Below the pieces are notes generated by a model. That model was given only the letters and a program-made list of their open reading frames with translations. It was not told the origin of the DNA and did no database searches. Positions 8,659 to 17,620 of a DNA stretch of 46,065 nucleotides are shown here, piece by piece. The position numbers and the translations under genes are program-made. Each line of letters begins with the position of its first letter. The stretch's first letter is position 1. Source of the DNA: Akkermansiaceae bacterium (lineage in GTDB: Bacteria; Verrucomicrobiota; Verrucomicrobiia; Verrucomicrobiales; Akkermansiaceae); assembly GCA_022424905.1 (NCBI GenBank), contig JAKMGP010000339.1, positions 1 to 46,065 on the forward strand, in the 5' to 3' direction.

Positions 8659-8678
8659 GGTAGAATGTATAGGGGGAT

Positions 8679-9149
8679 TTATTGAACCCGGAAAAGGTCG
8701 TCTCCGAACTGAACGGGAGTGCCGTCGTCCACACAAATCTGAATAATTGTCCCAGAGCGCTCGGCCTTGATCTCATTCATGACCTTCATAGCTTCGATAA
8801 TGCAAAGGGTTTGGCCTTCACTTATCGTATCTCCGACATTCACGAAATCTGGATCATCCGGAGAGGGTTTCCGATAAAAAGTTCCGACCATTGGAGAAGA
8901 AATCGCCTCACCTGAAGGGCCTTCCGGAGCCCCTCCATCGGGCGCTGGGGCGACTGCTGGGGCTGCAGCCGGAACCGGAGCAGCCATCTGACCGCCGCCA
9001 GATGGCACCGAGGCGATTAGCTTCTGGATCTCTTCTAAGTCAGTGCCCTTTTTGAGCTTAAGATTGAAGTCTTCCTTTTCATACTGGAACTGAGACAAGC
9101 CATGCTCGTCCATCAGTTTCATGATTTTGCGAATTTCAGTGAGGTCCAC
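8679..9149 (-). CDS. accB: Biotin carboxyl carrier protein of acetyl-CoA carboxylase
   Basis: The 156-residue carrier holds biotin on Lys122 in the motif EAMKVMNEI. The N-terminal 45 residues form the domain that contacts AccC, followed by a Pro/Ala-rich flexible linker (about 50-80) and the C-terminal biotinyl domain starting at ISSPMVGTFYRKPSPD. The start codon is GTG. The family thumb insert is represented by the PSPDDPDFV segment. It is the first gene of the accB-accC-thiE-kinase operon. Confidence 0.96.
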   Translation of the reverse strand: MDLTEIRKIMKLMDEHGLSQFQYEKEDFNLKLKKGTDLEEIQKLIASVPSGGGQMAAPVPAAAPAVAPAPDGGAPEGPSGEAISSPMVGTFYRKPSPDDPDFVNVGDTISEGQTLCIIEAMKVMNEIKAERSGTIIQICVDDGTPVQFGDDLFRVQ

Positions 9150-9188
9150 GGAGTTGATAAAAGGTTAGTGAGCAGCCGCTCGGGGCGG

Positions 9189-9216
9189 AGTATGACGAAA
9201 TTGGAGAGATGAGCAA
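9189..9216 (-). promoter_or_regulatory. Candidate promoter of accB
   Basis: On the minus strand TTGCTC (9211-9216) and CATACT (9189-9194) are spaced by 16 bases, about 40 bases before the accB GTG. The match to sigma-70 consensus is only moderate. The 216-base region 9150-9365 must also hold the promoter of the divergent ABC transporter. Confidence 0.3.
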
Positions 9217-9365
9217 CACCGAACCTTTTCACTTCTTTCCCAGACCGAAAAAAGACTGCGTTTTTCTGACTTTTATTTTCCCATGATTTTCGACAGATTC
9301 CCTGACATCCGACAGTCATAATCCCGAATTTAGGAACTCTCGGTCAAACCCAACGAACGAAGCCA

Positions 9366-11123
9366 GTGCTCGAACTGAAAGACGTTTGCTTCACCATCCA
9401 AAAAGATGGTGAGCCCATAAATCTCGTAGACCGCGCCAGCCTGAAAATACCCCGGGGCCACTTTATGGCCATCGTGGGTCCTTCTGGCTGCGGCAAGACG
9501 ACACTGCTCAAGACGATCGCTGGGCTCAACCCGGAATCCGACGGCTCTCTTTGGTGGAATGGTCGTAATTTGTCCGAAGACGGGGATCTTGAACCCTATG
9601 AAATCGGTTATGTTCCCCAGTTCTCCATCGCTTACGATCAACTCAGCGTCGACGAATCCGTCGAAGCCGCGACGCGACTACGCGTTAAAACCAAAGGATC
9701 CAGCGACCTTGACGAACGAATTGACAAAGTCCTCGAGGAAACCGGTCTAGCTCCAATCGCGGACCGCCCCGTCAACGTTCTCTCGGGTGGTCAAAAACGC
9801 CGTCTTGGGCTCGCCATGGAGCTAGTTTCCCACCCCAAACTCCTTCTTTGCGACGAAGTCACCAGTGGGCTTGATCCCCGTTCCGAACGAGAAATCGTTC
9901 ATCTCCTTCACGATATCTCCCGCCGCGAGGGCCGGATTGTGCTTTCCGTGACCCACTCCCTTGCCCACCTCGAGCTTTACGATTCCATCTTGGTCCTCCA
10001 CGAGGGCCGAGTCGCCTACCATGGGACTCCTGAACAACTCACTCACTACTTTTCAGTTGATAACACTGAACTAGTCTATCCGCAGCTTGCAAAACAAGCC
10101 TCGGAAAAATGGAGGAGTTCCTGGCTCAAACACTCCCCGACTTACTACGCTAAACTTGAGCGCAATCGCCAAAATCTCGTCAATCAAAGGCAGCTTGAGC
10201 TCCCTGCTGAAGAATTTGAAAATCCGGATGGGGAAGACGAAGCGATCGTTCGAGAAGATGCAATCCGTGCTCCCGGTCTTCTCAGCCAGTTTTCGACCCT
10301 CCTGGGTCGTCGAATGCGGATTTTCTTCCGCGACCGGGGACAGGTCCTTCTCCAACTCGCCATCCTGATTTGCTTTCCCATCCTCGTGGTTCTCTTTTCG
10401 CCGAGGGCCAATGAAAACATGCGAAAGTTCACCAATGCTGCTGGCAGTAGCCTCCAAGAACAGTATCAAGAACAGGCTAACGTGCAGGCGGATCGCCTTA
10501 AAGTGGGCTCCGCAGTCTCTGGAATTATCATGTTCCAGGTGGTTTTGCTTTCCCTGATGGGATCTAACAACGCGGCACGAGAAATCGCCGGAGAACGCCA
10601 AATTCTGGAAAAAGAAAAGTTTGGAGGGGTTAGTCCGGTCGCTTATTTGATGAGCAAAGTGGTCTTCTTGTCAGGCCTCGTGCTTGTTCAATCCCTATGG
10701 ATGGCTGGCTTCGTGGAGCTATTTTGGTCCTTTAAAGGCAGTTTTGCTGATCACGCTATCTTTCTTGTTTTGGTCAACGCCGCCATGACCTCCATCTGCC
10801 TTGGCATTTCCAGCTTGATGCGAACTGCTGAAAAGGCCTCACTTCTCTCAGTCTATCTGGTTGGCTTCCAACTTCCTCTATCGGGCGCTGTTTTGGCACT
10901 TCCGGAGAATATCGAACCCCTTACTCGCCCCTTCATCTCTGCCTATTGGGCTTGGTCAGGGAGTGTTGCTTCTCTCTCGGGAGACTATAAATCAGCCCTT
11001 ACCGCAATCAGCGAAACAGAGCTTTCCCCCACAAACATCTGCTTTTTCATCCTCCTAATCCATATTATGGTTGGCCTCGCCGCCTCATGGGTCGGCACCA
11101 GTCGCCCGCAATGGGAACACTAA
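9366..11123 (+). CDS. ABCG-type ABC transporter, ATPase fused to permease
   Basis: A 585-residue half-transporter with the ATPase domain first and an ABC-2 membrane domain second, the ABCG (white/WBC) order. The start is GTG. The ATPase has Walker A GPSGCGKT (38-45), Q-loop Gln85, signature LSGGQKRR (139-146), Walker B LLLCDE (159-164) and H-loop His197. A linker of about 100 residues is followed by about six hydrophobic helices (about 330-575), with the phrase EREILEKEKFGGVSP similar to the family coupling helix region (here reading GERQILEKEKFGG). It probably works as a homodimer in the inner membrane. The cargo is unknown. The next two genes follow in the same direction with gaps of 21 and 25 bases, so they may be an operon. 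Confidence 0.88.
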   Translation: MLELKDVCFTIQKDGEPINLVDRASLKIPRGHFMAIVGPSGCGKTTLLKTIAGLNPESDGSLWWNGRNLSEDGDLEPYEIGYVPQFSIAYDQLSVDESVEAATRLRVKTKGSSDLDERIDKVLEETGLAPIADRPVNVLSGGQKRRLGLAMELVSHPKLLLCDEVTSGLDPRSEREIVHLLHDISRREGRIVLSVTHSLAHLELYDSILVLHEGRVAYHGTPEQLTHYFSVDNTELVYPQLAKQASEKWRSSWLKHSPTYYAKLERNRQNLVNQRQLELPAEEFENPDGEDEAIVREDAIRAPGLLSQFSTLLGRRMRIFFRDRGQVLLQLAILICFPILVVLFSPRANENMRKFTNAAGSSLQEQYQEQANVQADRLKVGSAVSGIIMFQVVLLSLMGSNNAAREIAGERQILEKEKFGGVSPVAYLMSKVVFLSGLVLVQSLWMAGFVELFWSFKGSFADHAIFLVLVNAAMTSICLGISSLMRTAEKASLLSVYLVGFQLPLSGAVLALPENIEPLTRPFISAYWAWSGSVASLSGDYKSALTAISETELSPTNICFFILLIHIMVGLAASWVGTSRPQWEH

Positions 11124-11144
11124 CCTCAAGATCAATTTTCAATT

Positions 11145-11540
11145 ATGGCTCGTCGCGCTAGCTCAGGTATTAATACCGGAGCCCTCATTATTGGGGCTAT
11201 CGTTTTCATTCTTATTCTCGGAGGAGGTTACTGGTTCCTTAACAGGAAGCCATCCGGCTTTGATGCTCCTGAATTAGATATCGAACAAGCGCTCAGCAAC
11301 AGCCGAAGCCTCTCTGGCAATCGCTATCAAGTCACCGGCAAGCTTATTGACCGCAATATCGAATCAAACGGTCAAATCATCACAATCCAGCTCGGCGAAG
11401 AAACCAACCCAAAGTTTCTTCCCATCATGATTCCCGAGGGCTTCAAAAACGGAAACCTGAACCAGCAGGCCCAATACACTTTCCTCATCCAGTTTAATAC
11501 GGTCGGTCTTGCAGTTGCGGAAGACGTAAAACAGCTCTAA
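11145..11540 (+). CDS. Small single-pass membrane protein, possible OB-fold
   Basis: A 131-residue protein that I do not recognise with confidence. It has a short basic N-terminus (MARRASSG), one transmembrane helix (about 12-30) and a soluble C-terminal domain facing outside the cytoplasm if the positive-inside rule holds. The domain contains YQVTGKLIDRNI and QIITIQLGEETN followed by strands, which resembles the OB-fold seen in CcmE-like or tRNA_anti-like periplasmic domains, but there is no CcmE heme-binding His motif. It lies between the ABC transporter and a secreted helical-repeat protein, and is probably co-transcribed with both. Confidence 0.65.
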   Translation: MARRASSGINTGALIIGAIVFILILGGGYWFLNRKPSGFDAPELDIEQALSNSRSLSGNRYQVTGKLIDRNIESNGQIITIQLGEETNPKFLPIMIPEGFKNGNLNQQAQYTFLIQFNTVGLAVAEDVKQL

Positions 11541-11565
11541 ACTCCGATTGGCTGTAACTAAAGTT

Positions 11566-13443
11566 ATGAAAATTACCCCACTCACTCTGGCGCTCGCCCT
11601 ACCTGCTCTCGGTCAGGTCTACACTCCCCCTGCTCCCACCAATGATCAAAATGCGACCCCGGCCGATACTGTTGTTCGCTCAAACCCCAACCAATCTGCG
11701 GGCGGAAGCAACAACGCAAACGGTGGACTTCTCGGGAATGAGATCGGCTTCTTTGATCCCACCAACGACACCATCTCTTGGAATGGAAAAACTTGGGCGG
11801 CCAGTAATAATCGTCTCGTAGCTGCTCGGTTTGAAAAATATCTAAACGAGCCTGAGGAAGCGACCGTCGCAGCTCAGGAATACCGCGAAAACATCGACGA
11901 AATCCTTAACCTCCTCTCCCCTCACCACAAAGGAGGTCCCGTCTTCCTTGATGCCGTAGCCCTTCTTCCGAAAGCATCAACCTACCCTGGCGATGCCAAA
12001 CTTTGCGACTCCCTAAGTAACGCCATCTACACTGCTATCCTTTCTCGGAAGGCCGACAACCGATCAAAGGAACTTCTAGCCCGCATGGAGCGTGAGAAGA
12101 AAAAAGCCATTCTCGATGCCGACTGGAAAGCCCGTACCGAGCAAGATCCCAACGTTGGCAACACGCGCCCCGCCAACGGCGAGAATGAAGAACAGACCCA
12201 ACCAGCCCAGCAAGTTGGTCGCGGAGCACAATCGCTCGCATACGCGGAACACGTTCGCCGGATTTCCGAAATTGAAGCTCAGAAAAAGACGCGCGAGCTT
12301 GAGCAGAAAGTCAAAACCGAACTCTCCAAGGTTCAATATCAAGCACTCATGGTGCAATTCTTTGTCCAGCGCCGCTTTAAGCACGTCATCATGGCTTCTC
12401 GTTTCTACAACCAGATTTGGAAAGAAGGGGACGGCACTCTTTATATCGATCAAGACTCCGACATCAACAAGGTCTTCAGCGAAAGCCTCGGTGTCAGTCC
12501 AACTGTCTCTACTCTCGATTCGTTGTCCCACGAAGCCATTCGCGATGTCGACAAAGGCGTCGAGGTTTTCGAGTTTCTCGTCGACCGTGGCGAATTAGAA
12601 TCCGCATCCAAACGCCTTGCCGAGGCGTATCTCGTCGGAGAATTTATGCCTTCAGTCAACACCCTCGAGCGAGATAAGAAGCGCAAGGTCCTTGAATTTG
12701 TTCGAGGCTCAAATGTGCTTCTTAATGCCATCGACTCGAAAGACTACGCGAAGGCCACCGAACAGATCAACGATCTCAGAGGGAAGGCTGATGATTTTGA
12801 TGCGACCAAGGCACAGGCTGCCGTCGCAGCCTTCACCCGCGCCAGTGACATGCAAATCATGATGGCCAAAAATCACCTAGCAGCCAAGGACATGGAAAAA
12901 GCACAAGGTGCAATTCGAAGTGCAATGGAAATCTGGCCACAAAACCCCAAGCTAGTAGAATTTGATCGCCTCGTAGACGCAGGCGGCTCCCTCATTCAAA
13001 TCCGCAACGACTTCGATCGCCTCTTCGCCGAGAAGAATTACCGCGAAGTCTTCCGCCGCCGCTTTGAATTTGGACCCAGTATTGATGGCGATGAAGATCG
13101 CACCGCCAAATTCCGCCAGATCATGGAAAACATCACTGCGATCGAAACTGCAGTGAAAGGTGCTGAAAAGATGAGCAACATCGGCCAAAACTATGCAGCC
13201 TGGGAAGAGCTCTCGGAAGTTCACGAACGCTTCCCAGACGATCCCGATTTGAACCAAGTCATGACCAAGCTGGCGCCAAAAGTTGCCGACTTCACCATCG
13301 CTCTTAACAATGCCAGCAAACATGAAGAGCGAGGTAACTTGGGATCCGCCCTCTCATGGTTCTACAAAGCCAAACATCTTCACCCTCTGAGCGAAAAAGC
13401 TGACTCTGGGATTAAGCGATTGGTGCAACTTGCCCTCCAGTGA
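11566..13443 (+). CDS. Secreted helical/TPR-like repeat protein of unknown function
   Basis: A 625-residue exported protein. I choose the ATG at 11566 because it gives a direct signal peptide (MKITPLTLALALPALGQ); an in-frame TTG at 11548 adds only six residues. A Pro/Asn-rich low-complexity region (about 18-55) leads into a long alpha-helical region with a charged, probably coiled-coil stretch (around residues 195-260, rich in E, K and R) and TPR-like helical pairs toward the C-terminus, for example LAAKDMEKAQGAIRSAMEIW and the closing ALSWFYKAKHLHPLSEKAD. No enzyme motif is seen. It is the third gene after the ABC transporter and ends at a clear terminator. It may scaffold an envelope complex, but this is inference. 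Confidence 0.75.
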   Translation: MKITPLTLALALPALGQVYTPPAPTNDQNATPADTVVRSNPNQSAGGSNNANGGLLGNEIGFFDPTNDTISWNGKTWAASNNRLVAARFEKYLNEPEEATVAAQEYRENIDEILNLLSPHHKGGPVFLDAVALLPKASTYPGDAKLCDSLSNAIYTAILSRKADNRSKELLARMEREKKKAILDADWKARTEQDPNVGNTRPANGENEEQTQPAQQVGRGAQSLAYAEHVRRISEIEAQKKTRELEQKVKTELSKVQYQALMVQFFVQRRFKHVIMASRFYNQIWKEGDGTLYIDQDSDINKVFSESLGVSPTVSTLDSLSHEAIRDVDKGVEVFEFLVDRGELESASKRLAEAYLVGEFMPSVNTLERDKKRKVLEFVRGSNVLLNAIDSKDYAKATEQINDLRGKADDFDATKAQAAVAAFTRASDMQIMMAKNHLAAKDMEKAQGAIRSAMEIWPQNPKLVEFDRLVDAGGSLIQIRNDFDRLFAEKNYREVFRRRFEFGPSIDGDEDRTAKFRQIMENITAIETAVKGAEKMSNIGQNYAAWEELSEVHERFPDDPDLNQVMTKLAPKVADFTIALNNASKHEERGNLGSALSWFYKAKHLHPLSEKADSGIKRLVQLALQ

Positions 13444-13464
13444 AGTCAACCATTCAGATCTTTG

Positions 13465-13493
13465 AAACCGGCCGCTGAGGTGGCTGGTTTTTT
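13465..13493 (+). terminator. Rho-independent terminator
   Basis: The stem AAACCGGCC (13465-13473) pairs with GGCTGGTTT (13482-13490), with one G-U pair and an 8-base loop. A T run extends to 13493. It ends the ABC-transporter gene set, and its tail lies four bases before the convergent DUF971 stop. Confidence 0.88.
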
Positions 13494-13496
13494 GCC

Positions 13497-13811
13497 CTAG
13501 TTTAACTGACCTTCACCGAGCCTTCTTAAAAGATCAAAGGAGTAAATTCCAGTGCCATGGCCATCAGCCCAGAAAAACTGGACCGCGTAGCCTCCAACAA
13601 CTTGATGGCGGCGAAGCTCAAAGCTCTTATTAGTGAGAATCACCTTGGGAACCAAAACCTTGCCCGTTACATCGGGCTCACCCTGACAAGCTGCACAGGG
13701 ACATGCTCGGCGCAGCTGTTCGAAGTTTAGATAAGTTTCACCACCATCATCCCAAGCCAAGGCGACCTCATCTCCAATCATGGTAATGTTCTCCAGTTTA
13801 ATGATACTCAT
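13497..13811 (-). CDS. DUF971 domain protein
   Basis: A 104-residue single-domain protein of the DUF971 (GBBH-like N-terminal) family. The family motif FEQLRRACPCAACQGE gives Cys37, Cys39 and Cys42, and the conserved C-terminal phrase WADGHGTGIYSF includes His85; together these form the expected Zn or Fe-S ligand set. In bacteria the stand-alone domain has been linked to Fe-S cluster handling, but its role here is not shown. It overlaps yggS by four bases (ATGA), so the two are translationally coupled. Confidence 0.9.
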   Translation of the reverse strand: MSIIKLENITMIGDEVALAWDDGGETYLNFEQLRRACPCAACQGEPDVTGKVLVPKVILTNKSFELRRHQVVGGYAVQFFWADGHGTGIYSFDLLRRLGEGQLN

Positions 13812-14491
13812 AGCTTTTTGATCCTCGGGCCGAAAATTGCCGACCCCACACGGACAATCGTCGAACCTTCTTCAATCGCCACCTCAAAATCTCCACTCAT
13901 TCCCATACTCAAGCCCGGAAGCTTTTGCCCTGACGTCGTTTCAAGCTCTTCCTGCAACTCACGCACTTGCGCAAACCATGGCCGGGCATCTTCAGGAGTT
14001 ACGGCACGTGGTGGAAGGCACATCAAGCCCTGCCAATCAAGATGGGTCAGCTCAGACATCTCCTCCAAACTCCCCCTCAGTTCATCGGGAGAAAACCCGT
14101 GTTTGCTCTCCTCCGCTCCGATATTGACTTCCAGATAAATCTTGGCCGTTAGCCCCAATTCGCTCGCAACTCGATCAGTAAAACGAGCTAGTTTCATTGA
14201 TGAAATGCTGTGAATCACCGGGAAAAGAGGAAGGACTTTACGGATTTTGTTTCGCTGCAATCCTCCAATGAAGTGCCACTCCAAATCATCGGGAAGATTC
14301 GGAATCTTTTCCTCACCCTCTTGCAACCGATTTTCGCCAAATAAGACCTGCCCCGCATCAACGGCCTCGCTTACAACTTCTACCGGCCAGGTCTTAGAAA
14401 CCACCAGTAAATCAACTTCGCGTCCGGAACAAGCAGCAGCCTCAGCCACCCGACCTTTGACCACCTCCAAGTTCTCGGCGATGTGGGACAT
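13808..14491 (-). CDS. yggS: YggS-family pyridoxal phosphate homeostasis protein
   Basis: Cytoplasmic PLP-binding TIM-barrel protein (PLPHP) that buffers pyridoxal phosphate and affects amino-acid balance. The 227-residue length is typical. The PLP Schiff-base lysine is Lys33 in LLVVSKTWP. Further motifs are FGENRLQEGEEK, LEWHFIGGLQRNK, VNIGAEESKHGF, LMCLPP and the phosphate-binding SMGMSGDFEVAIEEGST followed by VRVGSAIFG. It starts five bases before the Prc-protease stop and overlaps DUF971 by four bases, forming the chain PDZ protein, protease, yggS, DUF971. Confidence 0.95.
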   Translation of the reverse strand: MSHIAENLEVVKGRVAEAAACSGREVDLLVVSKTWPVEVVSEAVDAGQVLFGENRLQEGEEKIPNLPDDLEWHFIGGLQRNKIRKVLPLFPVIHSISSMKLARFTDRVASELGLTAKIYLEVNIGAEESKHGFSPDELRGSLEEMSELTHLDWQGLMCLPPRAVTPEDARPWFAQVRELQEELETTSGQKLPGLSMGMSGDFEVAIEEGSTIVRVGSAIFGPRIKKL

Positions 14492-14496
14492 ATAAT

Positions 14497-16728
14497 TTAA
14501 TCCCCTCGCTCCAAAACACCCGCAAGTTTGCTGGCCTTCACCGCTCCGACAAGATCACGTAAAATCGCTAATCCCTCACGCTTAGTCGCATCCACTCCAC
14601 TTGGCCATTCCGGAGTATCATCTAGATCGGCAACCTCATCCTTCGCCTGCCGCATGTGTCGCTGAGAATCATTTTCCAAATTCACTTCAGGTAATTTATC
14701 CAAGTTCACATCGTCCAAGGTCAGGCGATACATCTTAAAGGTCGCCTCATCCCTTTTCTCAATCTCAGCAAAGCGCTTGAGGCGCTCAGCATTGCGGGAC
14801 TTGCGGCGGACATCTGCTTTAGCAATTTCTTCTTTGCGACTTCCCATATTCAAGGAAACCTTATTCTCCTTCATCCGCTTCTCCACTCGCTCAGTGTCCT
14901 CAAGAGTATAGGCAAAATCCTTATTCGCAGAAACTCGCTTGGCATTTTTATCGGTGAGCATTGTTATGAAGAGATTTTGACGGCTATACGGGTTAAAATC
15001 CTGCGCACGGCGGATCTTGTCGTAGTCGAGAGCGTGGTCAGCATACTTTTCGCCTACCTCCAAGGCGTCCCTTACCGAAGGCAAAATAATGTCCGGCACA
15101 ACTCCCAATTTCTGGGTGGAACTCCCAGCGACACGGTAAAACTTCTGGATCGTAAGTTTAACCGCACCAGCACGCTCACGATTCGCTAGGGGTGGCATAA
15201 AGCGTGAAATTTCGAGCGGCTGCTGGACCGTTCCTTTGCCATAAGTCGAAGACTCACCTACCACAACAGCCCGATTATAGTCCTGAAGAGCTCCCGCCAG
15301 AATTTCACTAGCTGAAGCACTTCCTTTATCGGTCAATACAACAATAGGCCCATCGTAAAGTGGCTTGCGGAATGGTGACTTCAGCGGCTCGATGTGCCCG
15401 TTGGTCATCTTGATCTGCACCACCGGACCAGCCCCAACAAAGAATCCGGTGATTCGACGAACTTCTTCGAGCGAGCCCCCACCATTTCCACGAAGGTCGA
15501 TCGCCAAGCCATCAATATTCTCTTTCTTCAGGCGATCCAAAAGTATTTCTAAATCGCGGGACACACGAACGTTACGATCCTCAGGATCAAAATAGAAGGA
15601 AGGCATCTTTATCACACCAAGTTTCATCTTATCCTCACCCACATTGTAGTCGATAATCTCAGCCGTAGTGAGCTCATCTTTCATGGTCACCTCTTCCCTT
15701 TTGATCACAATGATTCGAGTTTCTCCTGACGGAGCTCCAGCGGGCTCAACTTTCAAGGCCACTTCAACGCCATCTTCTCCCCGAATCATTTCAACCACTT
15801 TGTCCAGTGGCATGAACATGATATCCACCCAATTCCCATCATTCTTAGAATCGACTCCGACCACGCGATCCTTAAGGCTTAATTCGCCCTGACGATCAGC
15901 TGGACCATTGTTCACAATTCCCTCAATCTTTGTCGCACCATCATCCTCAGCGCGCAACAGCGCACCGATTCCGACTAAGCGGTTCTGAATATTAACCCGA
16001 AACTGCTGAAGCTCGCGTGCACTAAAATATTCGGAATGAGGATCGTGAGCACGTGCTACTGCGCTGAGGAAATAGTTCGCGATATCCTCTTCATCTGCCC
16101 CTTCAATCGTTTTGAAAAACCGCTCATATCGTTGTGAAATTTTTTCCTTCGCGTCTGGCTGGTCTTTCAGAGGATTTTTCTTTCCCTGTTCCTTGGCACG
16201 GCGGGCAATTTCCTGACGGCGCAAAGTCTCAGCAAGGAGGGCCTCCTTAAGCTGAAGCCGCCAAAGGTTCTTTGCATCCTCGGCATTCTTAGGCCAAGCA
16301 GCATCTTCACGATCACGTGCGATAAACTCTTCGGTTGTAAAGCTGAACTCATGCTTATCGAGCAATTGTTCAACCACCGCGGCCCGCTCGATCACCCTCT
16401 TCTTGTAGACTCCATAAATATCGCTAGCGGCCGCCATCGACTTCTTGCCAAGAAGCATATTATCGAGTTCCGTCTCATATTTCTCGCCCAACTTGACGAT
16501 ATCAGCCTCTTCAAAGTAGAGCCTTGATGGATCGAGATCTCCGACGTAATCATTGAAAATCCGCTTACTGAGTTCGTCGTCAAAATCAAGACGGGCATAA
16601 TGGCCATTTTGAAGAATCCGGGACATTTCTCTAGCAACCAGGTCAAAGGCCGCAGCCTTCGTTGTGCAACTAGGAATGAGCCACAGCGCCAAAACTGGAA
16701 TCAAGAAACGCATAAAAGTTTTTTTCAT
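14497..16728 (-). CDS. prc: Tail-specific (C-terminal processing) protease, S41 family
   Basis: Periplasmic serine protease of the Prc/Tsp type that degrades or trims proteins from the C-terminus. The 743 residues show a lipoprotein-type signal (lipobox LIPSC, Cys21), the TSP N-terminal helical domain (about 30-235, including DPHSEYFSARE), a PDZ domain (about 240-340, LVGIGALLRAEDDGA), the S41 core with the nucleophile Ser in GSASASEILAGALQDY (about 470-484) and the general-base Lys in YGKGTVQQP (about 498), then a charged C-terminal domain (DUF3340-like). It follows a PDZ-domain gene by 56 bases. E. coli Prc is soluble with about 680 residues, so lipid anchoring here would be a difference, inferred only from the lipobox. 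Confidence 0.93.
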   Translation of the reverse strand: MKKTFMRFLIPVLALWLIPSCTTKAAAFDLVAREMSRILQNGHYARLDFDDELSKRIFNDYVGDLDPSRLYFEEADIVKLGEKYETELDNMLLGKKSMAAASDIYGVYKKRVIERAAVVEQLLDKHEFSFTTEEFIARDREDAAWPKNAEDAKNLWRLQLKEALLAETLRRQEIARRAKEQGKKNPLKDQPDAKEKISQRYERFFKTIEGADEEDIANYFLSAVARAHDPHSEYFSARELQQFRVNIQNRLVGIGALLRAEDDGATKIEGIVNNGPADRQGELSLKDRVVGVDSKNDGNWVDIMFMPLDKVVEMIRGEDGVEVALKVEPAGAPSGETRIIVIKREEVTMKDELTTAEIIDYNVGEDKMKLGVIKMPSFYFDPEDRNVRVSRDLEILLDRLKKENIDGLAIDLRGNGGGSLEEVRRITGFFVGAGPVVQIKMTNGHIEPLKSPFRKPLYDGPIVVLTDKGSASASEILAGALQDYNRAVVVGESSTYGKGTVQQPLEISRFMPPLANRERAGAVKLTIQKFYRVAGSSTQKLGVVPDIILPSVRDALEVGEKYADHALDYDKIRRAQDFNPYSRQNLFITMLTDKNAKRVSANKDFAYTLEDTERVEKRMKENKVSLNMGSRKEEIAKADVRRKSRNAERLKRFAEIEKRDEATFKMYRLTLDDVNLDKLPEVNLENDSQRHMRQAKDEVADLDDTPEWPSGVDATKREGLAILRDLVGAVKASKLAGVLERGD

Positions 16729-16784
16729 TAAAATTGGTGGAATTTATTTGAGGCCTTACAGCCCAATCGCAGTGAGAGTGTAAT

Positions 16785-17513
16785 CTACAAGCGACGATCA
16801 GCGATGAGATTTTTCCTTTCCTTATCAATTTCTCTGTCGAGCCAATTTCTGAACTCCTTCATCTGCTCGAAAACCTCAAAGGTAGAAGAGGAGCGGACTC
16901 CAAACGACGTCCTTGGCATATCACGGACGCGCTCACTGGGAGTCGGAAGAATGCCCAATTTAAGCTCAATTAAAATCGTCTCATTCCCTCTTTTGACCTG
17001 AAGAGCAATTGGCGTTTGAGGCCGGTTTTTTTGAATCTGCGAAGCAACCTTTGAAGTTAAATCAGATCCTCCACGGACCTCCCAATCATCAATTCTGAGA
17101 ATGACATCTTTGTCTTTCAACCCGCTCAGTTCGGCGGGAGTCTCTGGAAAAACCTTTGTGATAAGAACTCCATGATATTCTCGGGCTTGCAGCCCCTGTC
17201 CGGGAGGCTTCGCATTGGGATCCTTTAACTCGGGAGACATGATAATGCCCACATAGCCCTTCGGCTTAAAATAGGAACGCTCGAGGAGAGGAATGAGGCG
17301 CACCCGAACCTCCGGATTGTCAGTTTGGAGATACTTTTTTAACAGGACCTCCTTAGCAGCCTCATGATTTGAAATCACCCAGTCGTTAACTGCCTTTTGG
17401 GAAGCTTGCCGCTTTTCAAAATTTCCGGATGAAAGTGGCGCGAGATCGGGTAATTCTTCCGCACTCACACCACTGGCGAGAATTGCAAGAAAGAAGGCCG
17501 CGACGCTTTTCAT
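16785..17513 (-). CDS. Secreted PDZ-domain protein
   Basis: A 242-residue exported protein. The start at the ATG at 17513 gives a clean signal peptide (MKSVAAFFLAILASGVSAEE); the longer frame to 17579 runs through the upstream terminator hairpin and is rejected. After a helical N-terminal region (about 20-80) comes one PDZ domain (about 85-195), with GYVGIIMSPEL, the ligand-groove like GVLITKVFPETPAELSGLKDKDVILRI split over two strands, and a following helix. There is no protease catalytic triad. It is upstream of the Prc-type protease, which fits an adaptor role such as the PDZ/TPR partners known for Prc in other bacteria, but that link is inference. Confidence 0.82.
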   Translation of the reverse strand: MKSVAAFFLAILASGVSAEELPDLAPLSSGNFEKRQASQKAVNDWVISNHEAAKEVLLKKYLQTDNPEVRVRLIPLLERSYFKPKGYVGIIMSPELKDPNAKPPGQGLQAREYHGVLITKVFPETPAELSGLKDKDVILRIDDWEVRGGSDLTSKVASQIQKNRPQTPIALQVKRGNETILIELKLGILPTPSERVRDMPRTSFGVRSSSTFEVFEQMKEFRNWLDREIDKERKNLIADRRL

Positions 17514-17560
17514 ATCTGGGAAGACTACTCCTCCAAACAAACGAATCAATCTCACAGAAA

Positions 17561-17594
17561 CAAAAAAACAGGCCTCCAAAACTGAGAGGCCTGT
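17561..17594 (-). terminator. Rho-independent terminator after the SLBB export gene
   Basis: A 9-bp perfect stem, ACAGGCCTC (17568-17576) with GAGGCCTGT (17586-17594), has a 9-base loop. On the minus strand seven U residues follow. It closes the export locus 26 bases after the SLBB gene stop and isolates it from the PDZ gene. Confidence 0.9.
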
Positions 17595-17620
17595 GTGAAA
17601 GATGATTGGTTACTGAGAAA

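Noticed and set aside
17514..17579. Longer start for the PDZ protein
   Set aside because: The extension reads through the upstream terminator hairpin and blocks the signal peptide that begins at 17513.
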